Source of the DNA: Pelagibacteraceae bacterium GOM-A1
GTDB taxonomy: Bacteria; Pseudomonadota; Alphaproteobacteria; Pelagibacterales; Pelagibacteraceae
NCBI GenBank assembly: GCA_001704065.1
Contig: LHBX01000016.1
Coordinates: forward strand, 112,025 to 176,024
Direction: 5' to 3'
DNA: 64,000 bases
This document shows positions 1 to 8,262 of this stretch, piece after piece (within the stretch, counting starts at the first letter, position 1; each line of letters starts with the position of its first letter). The position numbers and the translations under genes are program-made. Below the pieces are notes generated by a model. That model saw only the letters and a program-made list of their open reading frames with translations. It ran no database searches and had not been told where the DNA came from.

Positions 1-103
1 AGAAAGATTTGCGTATATCATTTTGTCAATGATCCCACCAGTTTTAGTGGTAGTATTTTTACAAAAATGGTTCATAAAAGGATTAATTCAAACGGAGAAA
101 TAA
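1..103 (+). CDS. ugpE: sn-glycerol-3-phosphate ABC transporter permease, C-terminal end only (UgpE-like)
   Basis: The last 33 codons of a gene that starts before the window. The reading frame from base 2 ends at TAA 101-103. The visible peptide has a hydrophobic last membrane helix (SMIPPVLVVVFLQKW) and ends KGLIQTEK. This is the usual ending of MalG/UgpE-type inner-membrane permeases of carbohydrate and glycerol-3-phosphate importers. The stop codon is directly followed by the ATG of an ATPase gene of the same transporter class, which supports UgpE rather than another sugar permease. Substrate identity is inferred from the neighbouring glycerophosphodiesterase and glycerol kinase. Confidence 0.75.
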   Translation, partial: ERFAYIILSMIPPVLVVVFLQKWFIKGLIQTEK

Positions 104-1156
104 ATGAGCTTTTTAGATTTAAAAAATGTGACTAAGATTTACCCAAATGGAACTAAGGCTGTTCATGAAACTTCATTAAGTGTTGATGAAGGTGAGTTTA
201 TGGTTTTTGTAGGACCTAGTGGATGTGGAAAATCAACTTTATTAAGAATGGTTGCAGGCTTAGAGGATATTACAGAGGGTGATATTAATCTTGATGGAAA
301 ATTAATTAATGAGGTAGATCCGTCTGAAAGAGATGTAGCAATGGTGTTTCAGAACTATGCATTATACCCACATATGAATGTTTATAATAACTTGGCTTAT
401 GGTCTAAAAAACAGAGGAATTGACAAAGAAACAATCGAGCAAAAAGTAAATGATGCAGCTAAGCTGTTACAAATTTCAGATTATTTACAGAGAAAACCTT
501 CAATGTTATCCGGAGGTCAAAGGCAAAGGGTTGCAATGGGTAGAGCAATTGTTAGAAATCCAAAAATATTCTTATTTGATGAACCTCTTTCAAATTTAGA
601 TGCAAAATTAAGAATTCAGATGAGACTTGAAATCAAAAAACTTCAACAGAAAGTTGGAGTAACAAGCATATTTGTTACGCATGATCAAGTAGAGGCCATG
701 ACACTTGCTGATAGATTAGCAGTTATTAACAATGGAATTATTGAACAGCTTGGAACTCCTATTGAGATATATGATAATCCAAAATCATTATTTGTTGCTG
801 GTTTTATTGGCTCACCTCAAATGAATTTTTTAGATGGTAATATAAAAAATAAAACATTATCTGCAGAAAGTTTTGAAATTAAAGATATTGATAGTGACTT
901 TGAGGGAGAAGTAAAATTAGGAATAAGACCTGAACATTTAAGTCAAAGTGAAAATAGTTTAATTAATTTAAAAGTAGACTTAGTGGAACAACTTGGTTCG
1001 GATAATCTTGTTTATGGTCAATTAAAAGACAAAAAAGACTTTTGTTATAGGTGTCCGGGAAATCTAACTATTGAAAAAGGTGCTGATCTAAGTCTTAATA
1101 TTGAGAACAATAAATATTATATTTTTGATAAAAGCACTGGCAAAAGAGTTAATTAA
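104..1156 (+). CDS. ugpC: ABC transporter ATP-binding protein, glycerol-3-phosphate type (UgpC)
   Basis: ATPase subunit (350 residues) that powers an inner-membrane importer of glycerol-3-phosphate or its diesters. Walker A GPSGCGKST is at residues 37-45, the LSGGQ signature at 135-139 and Walker B LFDEP at about 157-161. The switch histidine follows in VTHDQVEAM. A C-terminal regulatory TOBE/OB domain is present (IRPEHLS and what follows), as in the MalK/UgpC family, and total length is family-typical. ATG lies right after the stop of the permease gene, so the two are translationally coupled. MalK-type proteins with other substrates look alike. The Ugp call rests on the adjacent glycerophosphodiester phosphodiesterase (UgpQ position) and the nearby glpK. 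Confidence 0.85.
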   Translation: MSFLDLKNVTKIYPNGTKAVHETSLSVDEGEFMVFVGPSGCGKSTLLRMVAGLEDITEGDINLDGKLINEVDPSERDVAMVFQNYALYPHMNVYNNLAYGLKNRGIDKETIEQKVNDAAKLLQISDYLQRKPSMLSGGQRQRVAMGRAIVRNPKIFLFDEPLSNLDAKLRIQMRLEIKKLQQKVGVTSIFVTHDQVEAMTLADRLAVINNGIIEQLGTPIEIYDNPKSLFVAGFIGSPQMNFLDGNIKNKTLSAESFEIKDIDSDFEGEVKLGIRPEHLSQSENSLINLKVDLVEQLGSDNLVYGQLKDKKDFCYRCPGNLTIEKGADLSLNIENNKYYIFDKSTGKRVN

Positions 1157-1158
1157 TT

Positions 1159-2079
1159 TTGATTTTAAGCAAACCAAATCATATAAAAATTTATGGTCAC
1201 CGAGGAGCAAGAGGAGATCTTCCCGAAAACACTCTAGAAAGTTTTAAATACTTATTTGAAAACAATATTAATGCATACGAAACAGATATATTAATTTCTA
1301 AGGATCTTGTACCAGTTATTGCTCATGATTTTAGATTAGATCCAAGCAGAACAAAAGATAATGAGGGGAATTGGATAGAGGATGAAAATTTAAAAATATT
1401 TGATTTAACTTATGCAGAACTTTCAAAGTTTGATGTAGGTTCAGTAAATAAATTATCCAGATACGGAAGAAGATTTATTAATCAAAAAAAATTAGAAAAC
1501 CAAAGAATACCAAAACTTTCTGAATTATTAGAAATGTCTTCAAAAAATAAATCTGAAAAATTATTAATAAATTTAGAAATTAAATCTACACCAGAGGAAG
1601 AAAATTTGACACCAGAACCAGAAGATACAGTAAAATTAATTATGAACGATATAAATGAATCATCTTTAAAAGATAAAATAATCGTTTCATCATTTGATTG
1701 GAGAACTTTATCAGTAATTAAAAATCAGTATCCTGAAATTCCAAGAGCTTACTTAACTCAACATTTGACAGGAATTAATATTAATCAAACTATTTACAAC
1801 AGATCTCCATGGTTGAGTTTTTTGCCTTATTATGAAGATCATGAATTGCCAAAAATTATAAAGTCACAAGGTGGAAAAGCTTGGCATCCATACCGAAAAG
1901 ACATTACAAAAAAACTTGTCGATATTTCTCATCAAGAAGAATTGCCAGTAAATGTATGGACAGTAAACAAAGAGTACGAAATGTTAAAGATGGTTGAGTA
2001 CGGTGTAGATGGTATTATGACAGATTATCCATTAAGGTTGAAAGAACTTTGTGAGAAAGAAAATATAAAATGGTTTTAG
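1159..2079 (+). CDS. ugpQ: Glycerophosphodiester phosphodiesterase (GDPD family, UgpQ-like)
   Basis: Hydrolyses glycerophosphodiesters (deacylated phospholipids) to glycerol-3-phosphate and an alcohol. The 306-residue protein is a GDPD TIM barrel. The catalytic motif HRGARGDLPENT begins at His14, the metal ligands are in ETD (41-43), and the second catalytic histidine is in IAHDF (His56). The C-terminal part carries NVWTVN and the GVDGIMTDYP motif typical of the family. No signal peptide is seen, so it should be cytoplasmic, like UgpQ, and act on diesters imported by the preceding transporter. The start is TTG, two bases after the ugpC stop; no better ATG precedes the catalytic motif. Confidence 0.88.
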   Translation: MILSKPNHIKIYGHRGARGDLPENTLESFKYLFENNINAYETDILISKDLVPVIAHDFRLDPSRTKDNEGNWIEDENLKIFDLTYAELSKFDVGSVNKLSRYGRRFINQKKLENQRIPKLSELLEMSSKNKSEKLLINLEIKSTPEEENLTPEPEDTVKLIMNDINESSLKDKIIVSSFDWRTLSVIKNQYPEIPRAYLTQHLTGININQTIYNRSPWLSFLPYYEDHELPKIIKSQGGKAWHPYRKDITKKLVDISHQEELPVNVWTVNKEYEMLKMVEYGVDGIMTDYPLRLKELCEKENIKWF

Positions 2080-2088
2080 TTTATCTTA

Positions 2089-2808
2089 ATGGATTTAAAT
2101 ATAGTTAATAACCAAGAGAAATTTTTAGCAGGAAAACTTGAAGGATATACTTTAAAAGATGCAGAAAATAAATTTGATGATAGAGGAAATCCTTTACCAT
2201 TTCCAGGCTGCACAATAATTTGCAATATTCCTCTTAATACTAATTTATCTGATCAAATTATTAGTTTTCAAAAAAATATAGAGAATTTTAACCCCAAAAA
2301 AACTTACTTCTATTTACCTCCATCCAGTTTTCATATGACATTATTTGATTGTTGTAATTTTAATACAAAAGACACTAATTATTGGCCATCAGATATAGAT
2401 CCTGATATGGATTATAAAGATATAGCTGTTGAATTAAATAGAAGAATTCAGAACTATATCTTTCCAAAAGAATTCAATCTTAAACTAAAAATGTTTTTTG
2501 GAGGATACAGTATTATTTTAGAACCATATTCTGAAAAGGATGAAAAAATATTAAGAAATTGTAGAGATGAACTAAGTAGCTTATTAAAAATTAAATTTGA
2601 AAACCATCAAAGATATACTTTTCATATTACTTTGGCATATATCTTAAGAGAGCTTAGTGAGATTGAAATAAGTAATTTAATTGAATTTAATAAAAAACTA
2701 TTTTTAGACTTTAGTAAAAAATTTCCAAAAATTACTTTTTCAAAACCTGAAATGTGTACTTTTGAGAACATGTTAGAATTTAAAAGTGTTAATCCTTCCA
2801 GTCTGTAA
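2089..2808 (+). CDS. 2H phosphoesterase superfamily protein (DUF1868-like)
   Basis: A 239-residue cytoplasmic protein with two short HxT motifs, HMT at 82-84 and HIT at 179-181. That is the pair of catalytic signatures of the 2H phosphoesterase fold (cyclic phosphodiesterase and RNA ligase-like LigT relatives). The N-terminal RGNPLPFPGCTIICN stretch is what I associate with the DUF1868 branch. 2H enzymes open 2',3'- or 1'',2''-cyclic phosphates; the substrate here is unknown. It starts 9 bases after the glycerophosphodiesterase stop, so it probably belongs to the same operon. That suggests a role in organophosphate salvage, perhaps of cyclic glycerophosphate or nucleotide phosphates (inference). 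Confidence 0.72.
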   Translation: MDLNIVNNQEKFLAGKLEGYTLKDAENKFDDRGNPLPFPGCTIICNIPLNTNLSDQIISFQKNIENFNPKKTYFYLPPSSFHMTLFDCCNFNTKDTNYWPSDIDPDMDYKDIAVELNRRIQNYIFPKEFNLKLKMFFGGYSIILEPYSEKDEKILRNCRDELSSLLKIKFENHQRYTFHITLAYILRELSEIEISNLIEFNKKLFLDFSKKFPKITFSKPEMCTFENMLEFKSVNPSSL

Positions 2809-2820
2809 CAGTTTTTAATT
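2793..2820 (+). repeat. Copy 1 of a short element shared with 4785-4810
   Basis: TCCTTCCAGTCTGTAACAGT followed by TTTTAATT, spanning the stop of the 2H phosphoesterase gene. Nearly the same string (TCCTTCCAGCTTGTATTAGT then TTTTACTT) lies after the 5'-nucleotidase gene. CTG-TAA-CAG followed by a run of five T could form a very short hairpin plus T tract, but three base pairs is weak for a terminator. Function unknown. Confidence 0.35.
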
Positions 2821-3007
2821 CTAAATATTCTTTAAGCCCCAAACTCAATCAGCTCATAATAGATATGATTATTTGTTATTATTAAAATTTTCATCAAATT
2901 TAAAATTGTTTTTTATCGAGCATAAGTAATAATTAGTTTAAATTTTTTTAATAAATCTTTCACTTTTTAGTAAAAATACTTTCATATTTTATAACGATTA
3001 TCCCGTC

Positions 3008-4771
3008 ATGAAATTATTTTTAATTATTTTTTCACTTATTTTAAGTTCATCAGCTTTAGCAGATAAAATTACCATTTTACATATAAATGATCATCACTCT
3101 CATTTGGAACCAAATAAAAGACTTGATTTAAATTTAGATGGTGAAAAGACGAGAGTTGTATCAGGCGGTTTTCCATCTGTCGTAGCAAAATTTAAAGAAT
3201 TAAAATTAAAAAATGAAAATGTTATCAAGCTTCATGCGGGTGATGCTATTACAGGGACATTATATTACACTCTTTTCAAGGGCAAAGCAGATGCAGAAAT
3301 GATGAATCAAATTTGTTTTGATGCTTTCGCTATAGGAAATCATGAATTTGATGATGGTGATAAGAGTTTAGTTGAGTTTTTAGATTATCTTCATACTGAT
3401 AAGTGTAAGACTCCAGTTTTGTCAGCAAACATTAAAGCAAAAATAAACTCACCTTTGTCAAAAAAAATTAAACCTTACACTATAATCAATAAAGGAAATC
3501 AAAAAATTGGAGTAATTGGAATTGTGATCTCAAAAAAAACGAGAGAGTCATCAAATCCAGACGACACAACTTTATTTTTAGATGAAATTAATTCAGCACA
3601 AGAAAATATAAATAAGCTTAAACAACAAGGAATCAATAAGATAATTCTTTTAACTCATTATGGATATAAAAATGAGATTAACATGGCTAAACTTCTCACA
3701 GATGTTGATGTTATAGTTGGAGGTGATTCTCATAGTCTAACTGGAGATTTCGATAATGTAGGACTAAATTCTAATGGGGCCTACCCAACTGTAGTCAAAA
3801 ATAAAAATGAGGAAGATGTTTGTATAGTTACAGCATGGGAATATTCTCAAATTGTTGGAGAACTTAATATCGAGTTTAATAACGATGGCACCATCAAGTC
3901 ATGTGATGGAATACCACATATAATGTTAGATGATTCCTTTAAGAGAAAAGATTCAAATGGAAAAAGAGTTGAGATAGATGGTAATTATAGAGAAGCCGTA
4001 TACAAGGCTATCGAAGTTAATCCAAATATTTCAATCGTAGAGGCTGACGCACAAGCATCAAAAATATTAGAAAAATACAAAAATGAAGTTAAAGAAAAAA
4101 GCAGTGAAGTAATTGGCAGAGTAACTGATGATTTATGTCTTGAAAGAATTCCTGGACAAGGAAAGTCAAAACTTTGTGATGTATCAAAAACTGAAAAAAA
4201 TGGATCCGATATTTCGAATATTGTAGCACACGCCTTCAGAGAAATGTCCAAATTAAGTGATATTGCAATTCAAAATGGTGGTGGAACAAGAATAGATATA
4301 AAAGAAGGCAATATTACAATTGGGGACGCGTATACTTTATTACCTTTCAGTAATACTATTGTAGAATTGAAAATGAGTGGAGAAGAAATTAAAAATGTTT
4401 TGGAAGACTCAATTGATTATGCTTTAACTCCAGATGGTTCTACAGGAGCCTATCCATATGCTGCTGGATTGAGATGGGATGTTCAAGCAAGCAATAGTAA
4501 AGGAAATAGAGTGATAAATTTAGAGTTTAAGGGTAGAACAGACAAGAGTTGGGTAAAGATAAATCCAAGTAAGACTTATACAGTAGCAACAAATAACTAT
4601 ATTGCAGCTGGTAAAGATGGATATAAAACTTTTGGAATTATATCTAAGCAAGGAAGAGTAGTAAATACATATCTCGGCTATGCTCAATCTTTTGTAGATT
4701 ATGTCAAAAAGATAAAAACTTTATCAAAACTTCCCTTGTCAGAATATTCAACTCAATCTTTCACTAAATAA
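3008..4771 (+). CDS. ushA: Periplasmic 5'-nucleotidase / 2',3'-cyclic phosphodiesterase (UshA family)
   Basis: A 587-residue secreted metallophosphatase that releases phosphate from nucleotides. A signal peptide of about 18 residues ends ...SSSALA. The calcineurin-like metal site is visible as HINDHHSHLEP (from about residue 25), HAGDAITG, IGNHEFDDG, LTHYGY and GGDSHS. The C-terminal 5'-nucleotidase domain has QNGGGTRIDI and the NNYIAAGKDGY loop that stacks on the base. About 200 bases separate it from the upstream gene, so it likely has its own promoter; none is clear. Its company with ugp genes and glpK points to phosphorus or carbon scavenging. The exact substrate among UshA, CpdB and related groups cannot be decided from sequence. 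Confidence 0.85.
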   Translation: MKLFLIIFSLILSSSALADKITILHINDHHSHLEPNKRLDLNLDGEKTRVVSGGFPSVVAKFKELKLKNENVIKLHAGDAITGTLYYTLFKGKADAEMMNQICFDAFAIGNHEFDDGDKSLVEFLDYLHTDKCKTPVLSANIKAKINSPLSKKIKPYTIINKGNQKIGVIGIVISKKTRESSNPDDTTLFLDEINSAQENINKLKQQGINKIILLTHYGYKNEINMAKLLTDVDVIVGGDSHSLTGDFDNVGLNSNGAYPTVVKNKNEEDVCIVTAWEYSQIVGELNIEFNNDGTIKSCDGIPHIMLDDSFKRKDSNGKRVEIDGNYREAVYKAIEVNPNISIVEADAQASKILEKYKNEVKEKSSEVIGRVTDDLCLERIPGQGKSKLCDVSKTEKNGSDISNIVAHAFREMSKLSDIAIQNGGGTRIDIKEGNITIGDAYTLLPFSNTIVELKMSGEEIKNVLEDSIDYALTPDGSTGAYPYAAGLRWDVQASNSKGNRVINLEFKGRTDKSWVKINPSKTYTVATNNYIAAGKDGYKTFGIISKQGRVVNTYLGYAQSFVDYVKKIKTLSKLPLSEYSTQSFTK

Positions 4772-4784
4772 TTTAAATTTCATA

Positions 4785-4810
4785 TCCTTCCAGCTTGTAT
4801 TAGTTTTTAC
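4785..4810 (+). repeat. Copy 2 of the short element at 2793-2820
   Basis: Lies 14 bases after the 5'-nucleotidase stop. It shares TCCTTCCAG, TGTA and AGTTTTTA with the copy at 2793, with a one-base shift in the middle. The pairing potential of the centre is poorer here, which argues against both being intrinsic terminators. It may be a chance match in AT-rich DNA or a decayed repeat. Confidence 0.3.
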
Positions 4811-4845
4811 TTTTAGAAAAAAAAATTTAGGTATAGACTTAAATT

Positions 4846-6324
4846 GTGAAAAAATTTCTTGTTGCTATTGACCAAGGCACAACATCAACTAGAGCAATTC
4901 TCTTTGATTTAGATGGTAATATAAAATTTACATCCCAGTTTGAATTTAATCAATATTTTCCAAAAAATGGATGGGTGGAGCATAATCCAAACGAAATTTG
5001 GCTTACAACTCTAAAAGCGTTGAAAAAAGTAATAAAAAAAGCATCACTATTAAGAGGAAAAATATTAAGTATAGGAATAACTAACCAGAGAGAGACAACT
5101 ATTCTTTGGAATAAGAAAACAGGAAAACCAGTCTACAACGCAATTGTTTGGCAAGATAGAAGAACCCAAGACTATTGTGAAGAGTTAAAGAAAAAAAATT
5201 ATGAAAAAATTTTTAGAAAAAAAACTGGATTATTTATTGACCCATATTTTTCTGCAACTAAAATTAAATGGATACTAGAAAACGTAAAAAATGTTAAGAA
5301 ACTTTTAAAATCAAATAATTTATTATTTGGTACTGTTGATACTTTCCTTATTTGGAAACTTACTAATCGGCAACATCATTTAACAGAAGCAACTAATGCT
5401 TGTAGGACCATGTTATTTAACATTAATAATAATAAATGGGATAAAGAAATCTTAAAAAAACTTAAAATTTCTGAAAATATTTTGCCAAAAGTTAAAAATT
5501 CAGCTGATAATTTTGGTTTAACAAGTAAGAGAATTGTCGGCAGTGAAATACCAATATCAGCAGTTCTAGGAGACCAACAAGCAGCTGCAGTAGGACAGTC
5601 ATGCTTTGAAAGAGGTTCAGTAAAAAGCACATATGGAACTGGTGCCTTTGTCATAATGAATACTGGTTCAAAAAAAATTTATTCTAAAAATAAATTATTA
5701 ACAACAATATGTTACAGATTGAATGGAAAAAATACTTATGCTCTTGAAGGATCTATTTTTATTGCAGGTGCAGGTGTACAATGGTTAAGAGATAAATTAA
5801 AATTTATTAACAATGCTTTTGATACGGAAACAATTGCTCAATCAAAAAAAAATAATGAGGGTGTATACGTTGTGCCTGCCTTCAGTGGAATGGGAGCACC
5901 TTATTGGAGGCCTGATGCAAGAGGGGTAATAACAGGTTTAACAAGAAATAGTGATTGGAAAACCTTAGTTAGAGCAGTATTAGAGTCAGTTGCCTATCAA
6001 AGTAATGATTTATTTAATGCAATGAAAAAAGATGGTTTAAAACCAACTAAACTTAAGATTGATGGAGGCATGGTAAAAAACAACTGGTTTTCGCAATTTT
6101 TATCTGACATCATAAATATAAATACAGAAAGACCAAAGGTATTAGAAACAACTGGTTTAGGAGTAGCTTTACTAGCTGGATATCAAATTGGATTATTTAA
6201 ATCATTATATCAAATCAAGAGGAAATGGAAAAAAGATAAAATTTTTAAGCCTAAAATAAACCGAAAAGTTAGGAACGATTTAATAAATGGTTGGAAATTA
6301 TCAGTTCAGAAAGCTCTATTATAA
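4846..6324 (+). CDS. glpK: Glycerol kinase
   Basis: FGGY-family kinase (492 residues) converting glycerol and ATP to sn-glycerol-3-phosphate in the cytoplasm. The N-terminal ATPase motif IDQGTTSTRAILFD starts at residue 8. The glycerol-site motifs ITNQRETT and WQDRRT follow, then GDQQAAAVGQ and the GAPYWRPDARG loop. The second nucleotide motif IDGGMVKNNWFSQ is near residue 400. Length matches GlpK (about 500). The start is GTG, giving MKKFLVAIDQG. No glpF or glpD is adjacent. Glycerol made by the upstream phosphodiesterase and phosphatases could be its substrate. Confidence 0.93.
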   Translation: MKKFLVAIDQGTTSTRAILFDLDGNIKFTSQFEFNQYFPKNGWVEHNPNEIWLTTLKALKKVIKKASLLRGKILSIGITNQRETTILWNKKTGKPVYNAIVWQDRRTQDYCEELKKKNYEKIFRKKTGLFIDPYFSATKIKWILENVKNVKKLLKSNNLLFGTVDTFLIWKLTNRQHHLTEATNACRTMLFNINNNKWDKEILKKLKISENILPKVKNSADNFGLTSKRIVGSEIPISAVLGDQQAAAVGQSCFERGSVKSTYGTGAFVIMNTGSKKIYSKNKLLTTICYRLNGKNTYALEGSIFIAGAGVQWLRDKLKFINNAFDTETIAQSKKNNEGVYVVPAFSGMGAPYWRPDARGVITGLTRNSDWKTLVRAVLESVAYQSNDLFNAMKKDGLKPTKLKIDGGMVKNNWFSQFLSDIININTERPKVLETTGLGVALLAGYQIGLFKSLYQIKRKWKKDKIFKPKINRKVRNDLINGWKLSVQKALL

Positions 6325-6354
6325 AAAATACAGATAAAAATTTAATTGTCGTTT

Positions 6355-6909
6355 ATGAAATATATAAATTTTATTCTTTTATTTTTGCTAAGTATTTTTA
6401 ATTCAAATTATTCACAGGCTAATGATTTAGTAATAAGCGAACTGCAGAAGGGTGGGAAAATTGTATTTATAAGACATTCACTTGCACCAGGAAATGGAGA
6501 CCCTGACAATATTGATTTAACAAAATGTGATACTCAAAGAAATTTAAATCAAGAGGGCATAGAGCAATCAAAAAAAATTGGAAAACTATTTAAAGAAAAT
6601 AACATTAAAATTGATAAAGTCTTATCTAGTGAATGGTGCAGATGCAAAGATACTGCAAGATTTGCTTTTAATAATTATAAAACCTTCAAAGGTTTAAACT
6701 CTTTTTATCAAGAGAAGTTTTATAAATATAAAGATGAACAAATCAAAAGATTAAAAAAATTTATATCCAATTGGAATAGTGAGAAAAATCTTGTTCTTGT
6801 TACTCATTTTGTAGTTATTTCTGAAATGTTAAATTTCAGCACTTCATCAGGTGAAATTGTTGTCATAGATAAAGATTATAAATTTATAGGAAGTATAGAA
6901 ACTATGTAG
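6355..6909 (+). CDS. Secreted histidine phosphatase superfamily protein
   Basis: A phosphoglycerate-mutase-like (branch 1 histidine phosphatase) protein of about 184 residues. The first phospho-histidine motif reads FIRHSLAPGNGDP. A second motif SSEWCRCKDTA supplies the usual arginine and a late LVTHFVVI supplies the second histidine. The N-terminus MKYINFILLFLLSIFNSNYSQA is a clear signal peptide, so it acts in the periplasm. I chose the ATG at 6355; a TTG at 6346 in frame would add three residues before the signal peptide. It follows glpK closely and may share its transcript. Substrate unknown. Confidence 0.75.
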   Translation: MKYINFILLFLLSIFNSNYSQANDLVISELQKGGKIVFIRHSLAPGNGDPDNIDLTKCDTQRNLNQEGIEQSKKIGKLFKENNIKIDKVLSSEWCRCKDTARFAFNNYKTFKGLNSFYQEKFYKYKDEQIKRLKKFISNWNSEKNLVLVTHFVVISEMLNFSTSSGEIVVIDKDYKFIGSIETM

Positions 6910-6925
6910 TTCTATTTAGCAAAGT

Positions 6926-7315
6926 TTAAATTGAAGATTTAATAGCATCGTAAATCAACTCTTTAGTTGTTTCACCTAAACTTCTATAAATTTCTTTATT
7001 ATTTTCAAAAATTAAAAGTGTAGTTTGAAACTTAACATTTAATAAGTCAGCTATTTCCTTGTTTGTTATATCAAATGAAAAATATTCAATATTATCAAAA
7101 TTTATATCTGACAATGCACCTGTTTCTTTTGCCTGTTTTAAAATTTTCATTTGTCCTGCACAAGACATGCAGTATTTAACCCAAGAGCTTACAATTACAA
7201 TCTTTCCATCAGATTGAGCTTTGTCAAATAAATTTTTATCAAATGTTGTTTTTTTTTCTATTGCATTAGCACTTAAGGAGATCAGACAAAAAATAATAAC
7301 TAGAATTTTTTTCAT
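6926..7315 (-). CDS. Periplasmic thioredoxin-like protein with CMSC motif
   Basis: A 129-residue protein with a signal peptide (MKKILVIIFCLISLSANA) followed by a thioredoxin fold. The redox motif is SSWVKYCMSCAGQMK, with cysteines at 49 and 52. The C-terminal half has the TTLLIFENNKEIYRSLGET strand pair with a family-like turn, but TT stands where thioredoxins have the cis-proline TP. The CxxC with a following xCAGQ resembles DsbD C-terminal or DUF255-type domains more than DsbA. It is convergent with the histidine phosphatase and divergent from the dehydrogenase at 7408. The partner and redox direction are unknown. Confidence 0.7.
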   Translation of the reverse strand: MKKILVIIFCLISLSANAIEKKTTFDKNLFDKAQSDGKIVIVSSWVKYCMSCAGQMKILKQAKETGALSDINFDNIEYFSFDITNKEIADLLNVKFQTTLLIFENNKEIYRSLGETTKELIYDAIKSSI

Positions 7316-7407
7316 AATACTTGATACATCAAAAAATTGAAAATTATATTCTTACATACTGAAAATATTGTCGCAATTTTAAATTATTTAATTAAGATTA
7401 ATATTGT

Positions 7408-8262
7408 ATGAAAATTGGATTTATAGGTGTTGGATGGATGGGATTTGGTATTGCAAATAACATTCTTAAAAATAATCACGAATTATTTGTAATTGCTAAC
7501 AAGAACAGAAAGCCAATTGATAGAATAGTTAAAGAGGGTGCAAAAGAAGTTAAATCCTATGAAGAACTTTGTAAAAATGGATTAGATGCTTTGTTTTTAT
7601 GCGTAACGAATTCTCCTATAGCTCATGAAATTGGAAAAAAAATAGTTTCATTACTATCTGATAAAACAATTGTCATTGATATTACTACTCATAATCAAAA
7701 TGGATCTGTTAAAATGGAGCAAATATTAAATGCAAACAATATTCCTTATTTAGAGTGCCCTGTAATGGGAGGTCCTGTTCAAGCGGAAGAGGGAATACTG
7801 GGAGGAATTGTTGGTGGATCTGAGGAAAATTTAAAAAGATCAGAAGAACTTTTAAAATGTTTTTGTAAAAATTATTATCATTTTGGTGGGATTGGAAATG
7901 GCGCAAAAACAAAATTATTAAATAATTTTCTATCTTTAGGAACAGCAACATATGTAATTGAATTAATAAAAGCTGCAAAAAAATTAGATATTGATTTAGA
8001 TAAACTTTATAAGGTAGCTCAATTAGGCTCAGGCAATTCTAATGCTTTAAAGAGAATTTTTGATAAGGTTTTAGAGGATGATTACACAGGTTTTAAATTT
8101 ACAGCGACTAATACACTAAAAGATTTAACGTATATCACAGACTTACTAAAAGGCATGGATAATGCAGAGAAATTATCAGATTTATCAAAATCATTTTATA
8201 AAAAAGCTGTTGATGATGGTGATGGTGAACTTTTTATAAGTGAATTAATAAAAAAAAATTAA
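7408..8262 (+). CDS. NAD(P)-dependent beta-hydroxyacid dehydrogenase (3-hydroxyisobutyrate dehydrogenase family)
   Basis: A 284-residue cytoplasmic oxidoreductase. The N-terminal Rossmann motif is GFIGVGWMG. The substrate-binding signature appears as CPVMGGPVQAEEG. The catalytic lysine sits in GNGAKTKLLNNF, near residue 170. Length is typical for 3-hydroxyisobutyrate, tartronate semialdehyde or glyoxylate reductases, which cannot be separated by eye. It is read divergently from the thioredoxin-like gene across a 92-base gap, and its stop overlaps the end of a small convergent gene by a few bases. Confidence 0.8.
   Translation: MKIGFIGVGWMGFGIANNILKNNHELFVIANKNRKPIDRIVKEGAKEVKSYEELCKNGLDALFLCVTNSPIAHEIGKKIVSLLSDKTIVIDITTHNQNGSVKMEQILNANNIPYLECPVMGGPVQAEEGILGGIVGGSEENLKRSEELLKCFCKNYYHFGGIGNGAKTKLLNNFLSLGTATYVIELIKAAKKLDIDLDKLYKVAQLGSGNSNALKRIFDKVLEDDYTGFKFTATNTLKDLTYITDLLKGMDNAEKLSDLSKSFYKKAVDDGDGELFISELIKKN

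Noticed and set aside
2809..3007. Possible riboswitch or small gene in the largest gap
   Set aside because: No stable stem or frame longer than about 15 codons on either strand; AT-rich and featureless to the eye.
2957..3009. CTTTCAC, CTTTCAT and CCGTCAT spaced 22-24 bases before the 5'-nucleotidase gene, resembling Pho box halves
   Set aside because: True Pho boxes have 7-base repeats every 11 bases close to CTGTCAT. The intermediate repeats are missing and the third overlaps the start codon.
3985..4251. Minus-strand frame of 88 codons within the 5'-nucleotidase gene
   Set aside because: Lies wholly within a well-supported gene and has no recognisable domain; a typical antisense shadow in AT-rich coding DNA.
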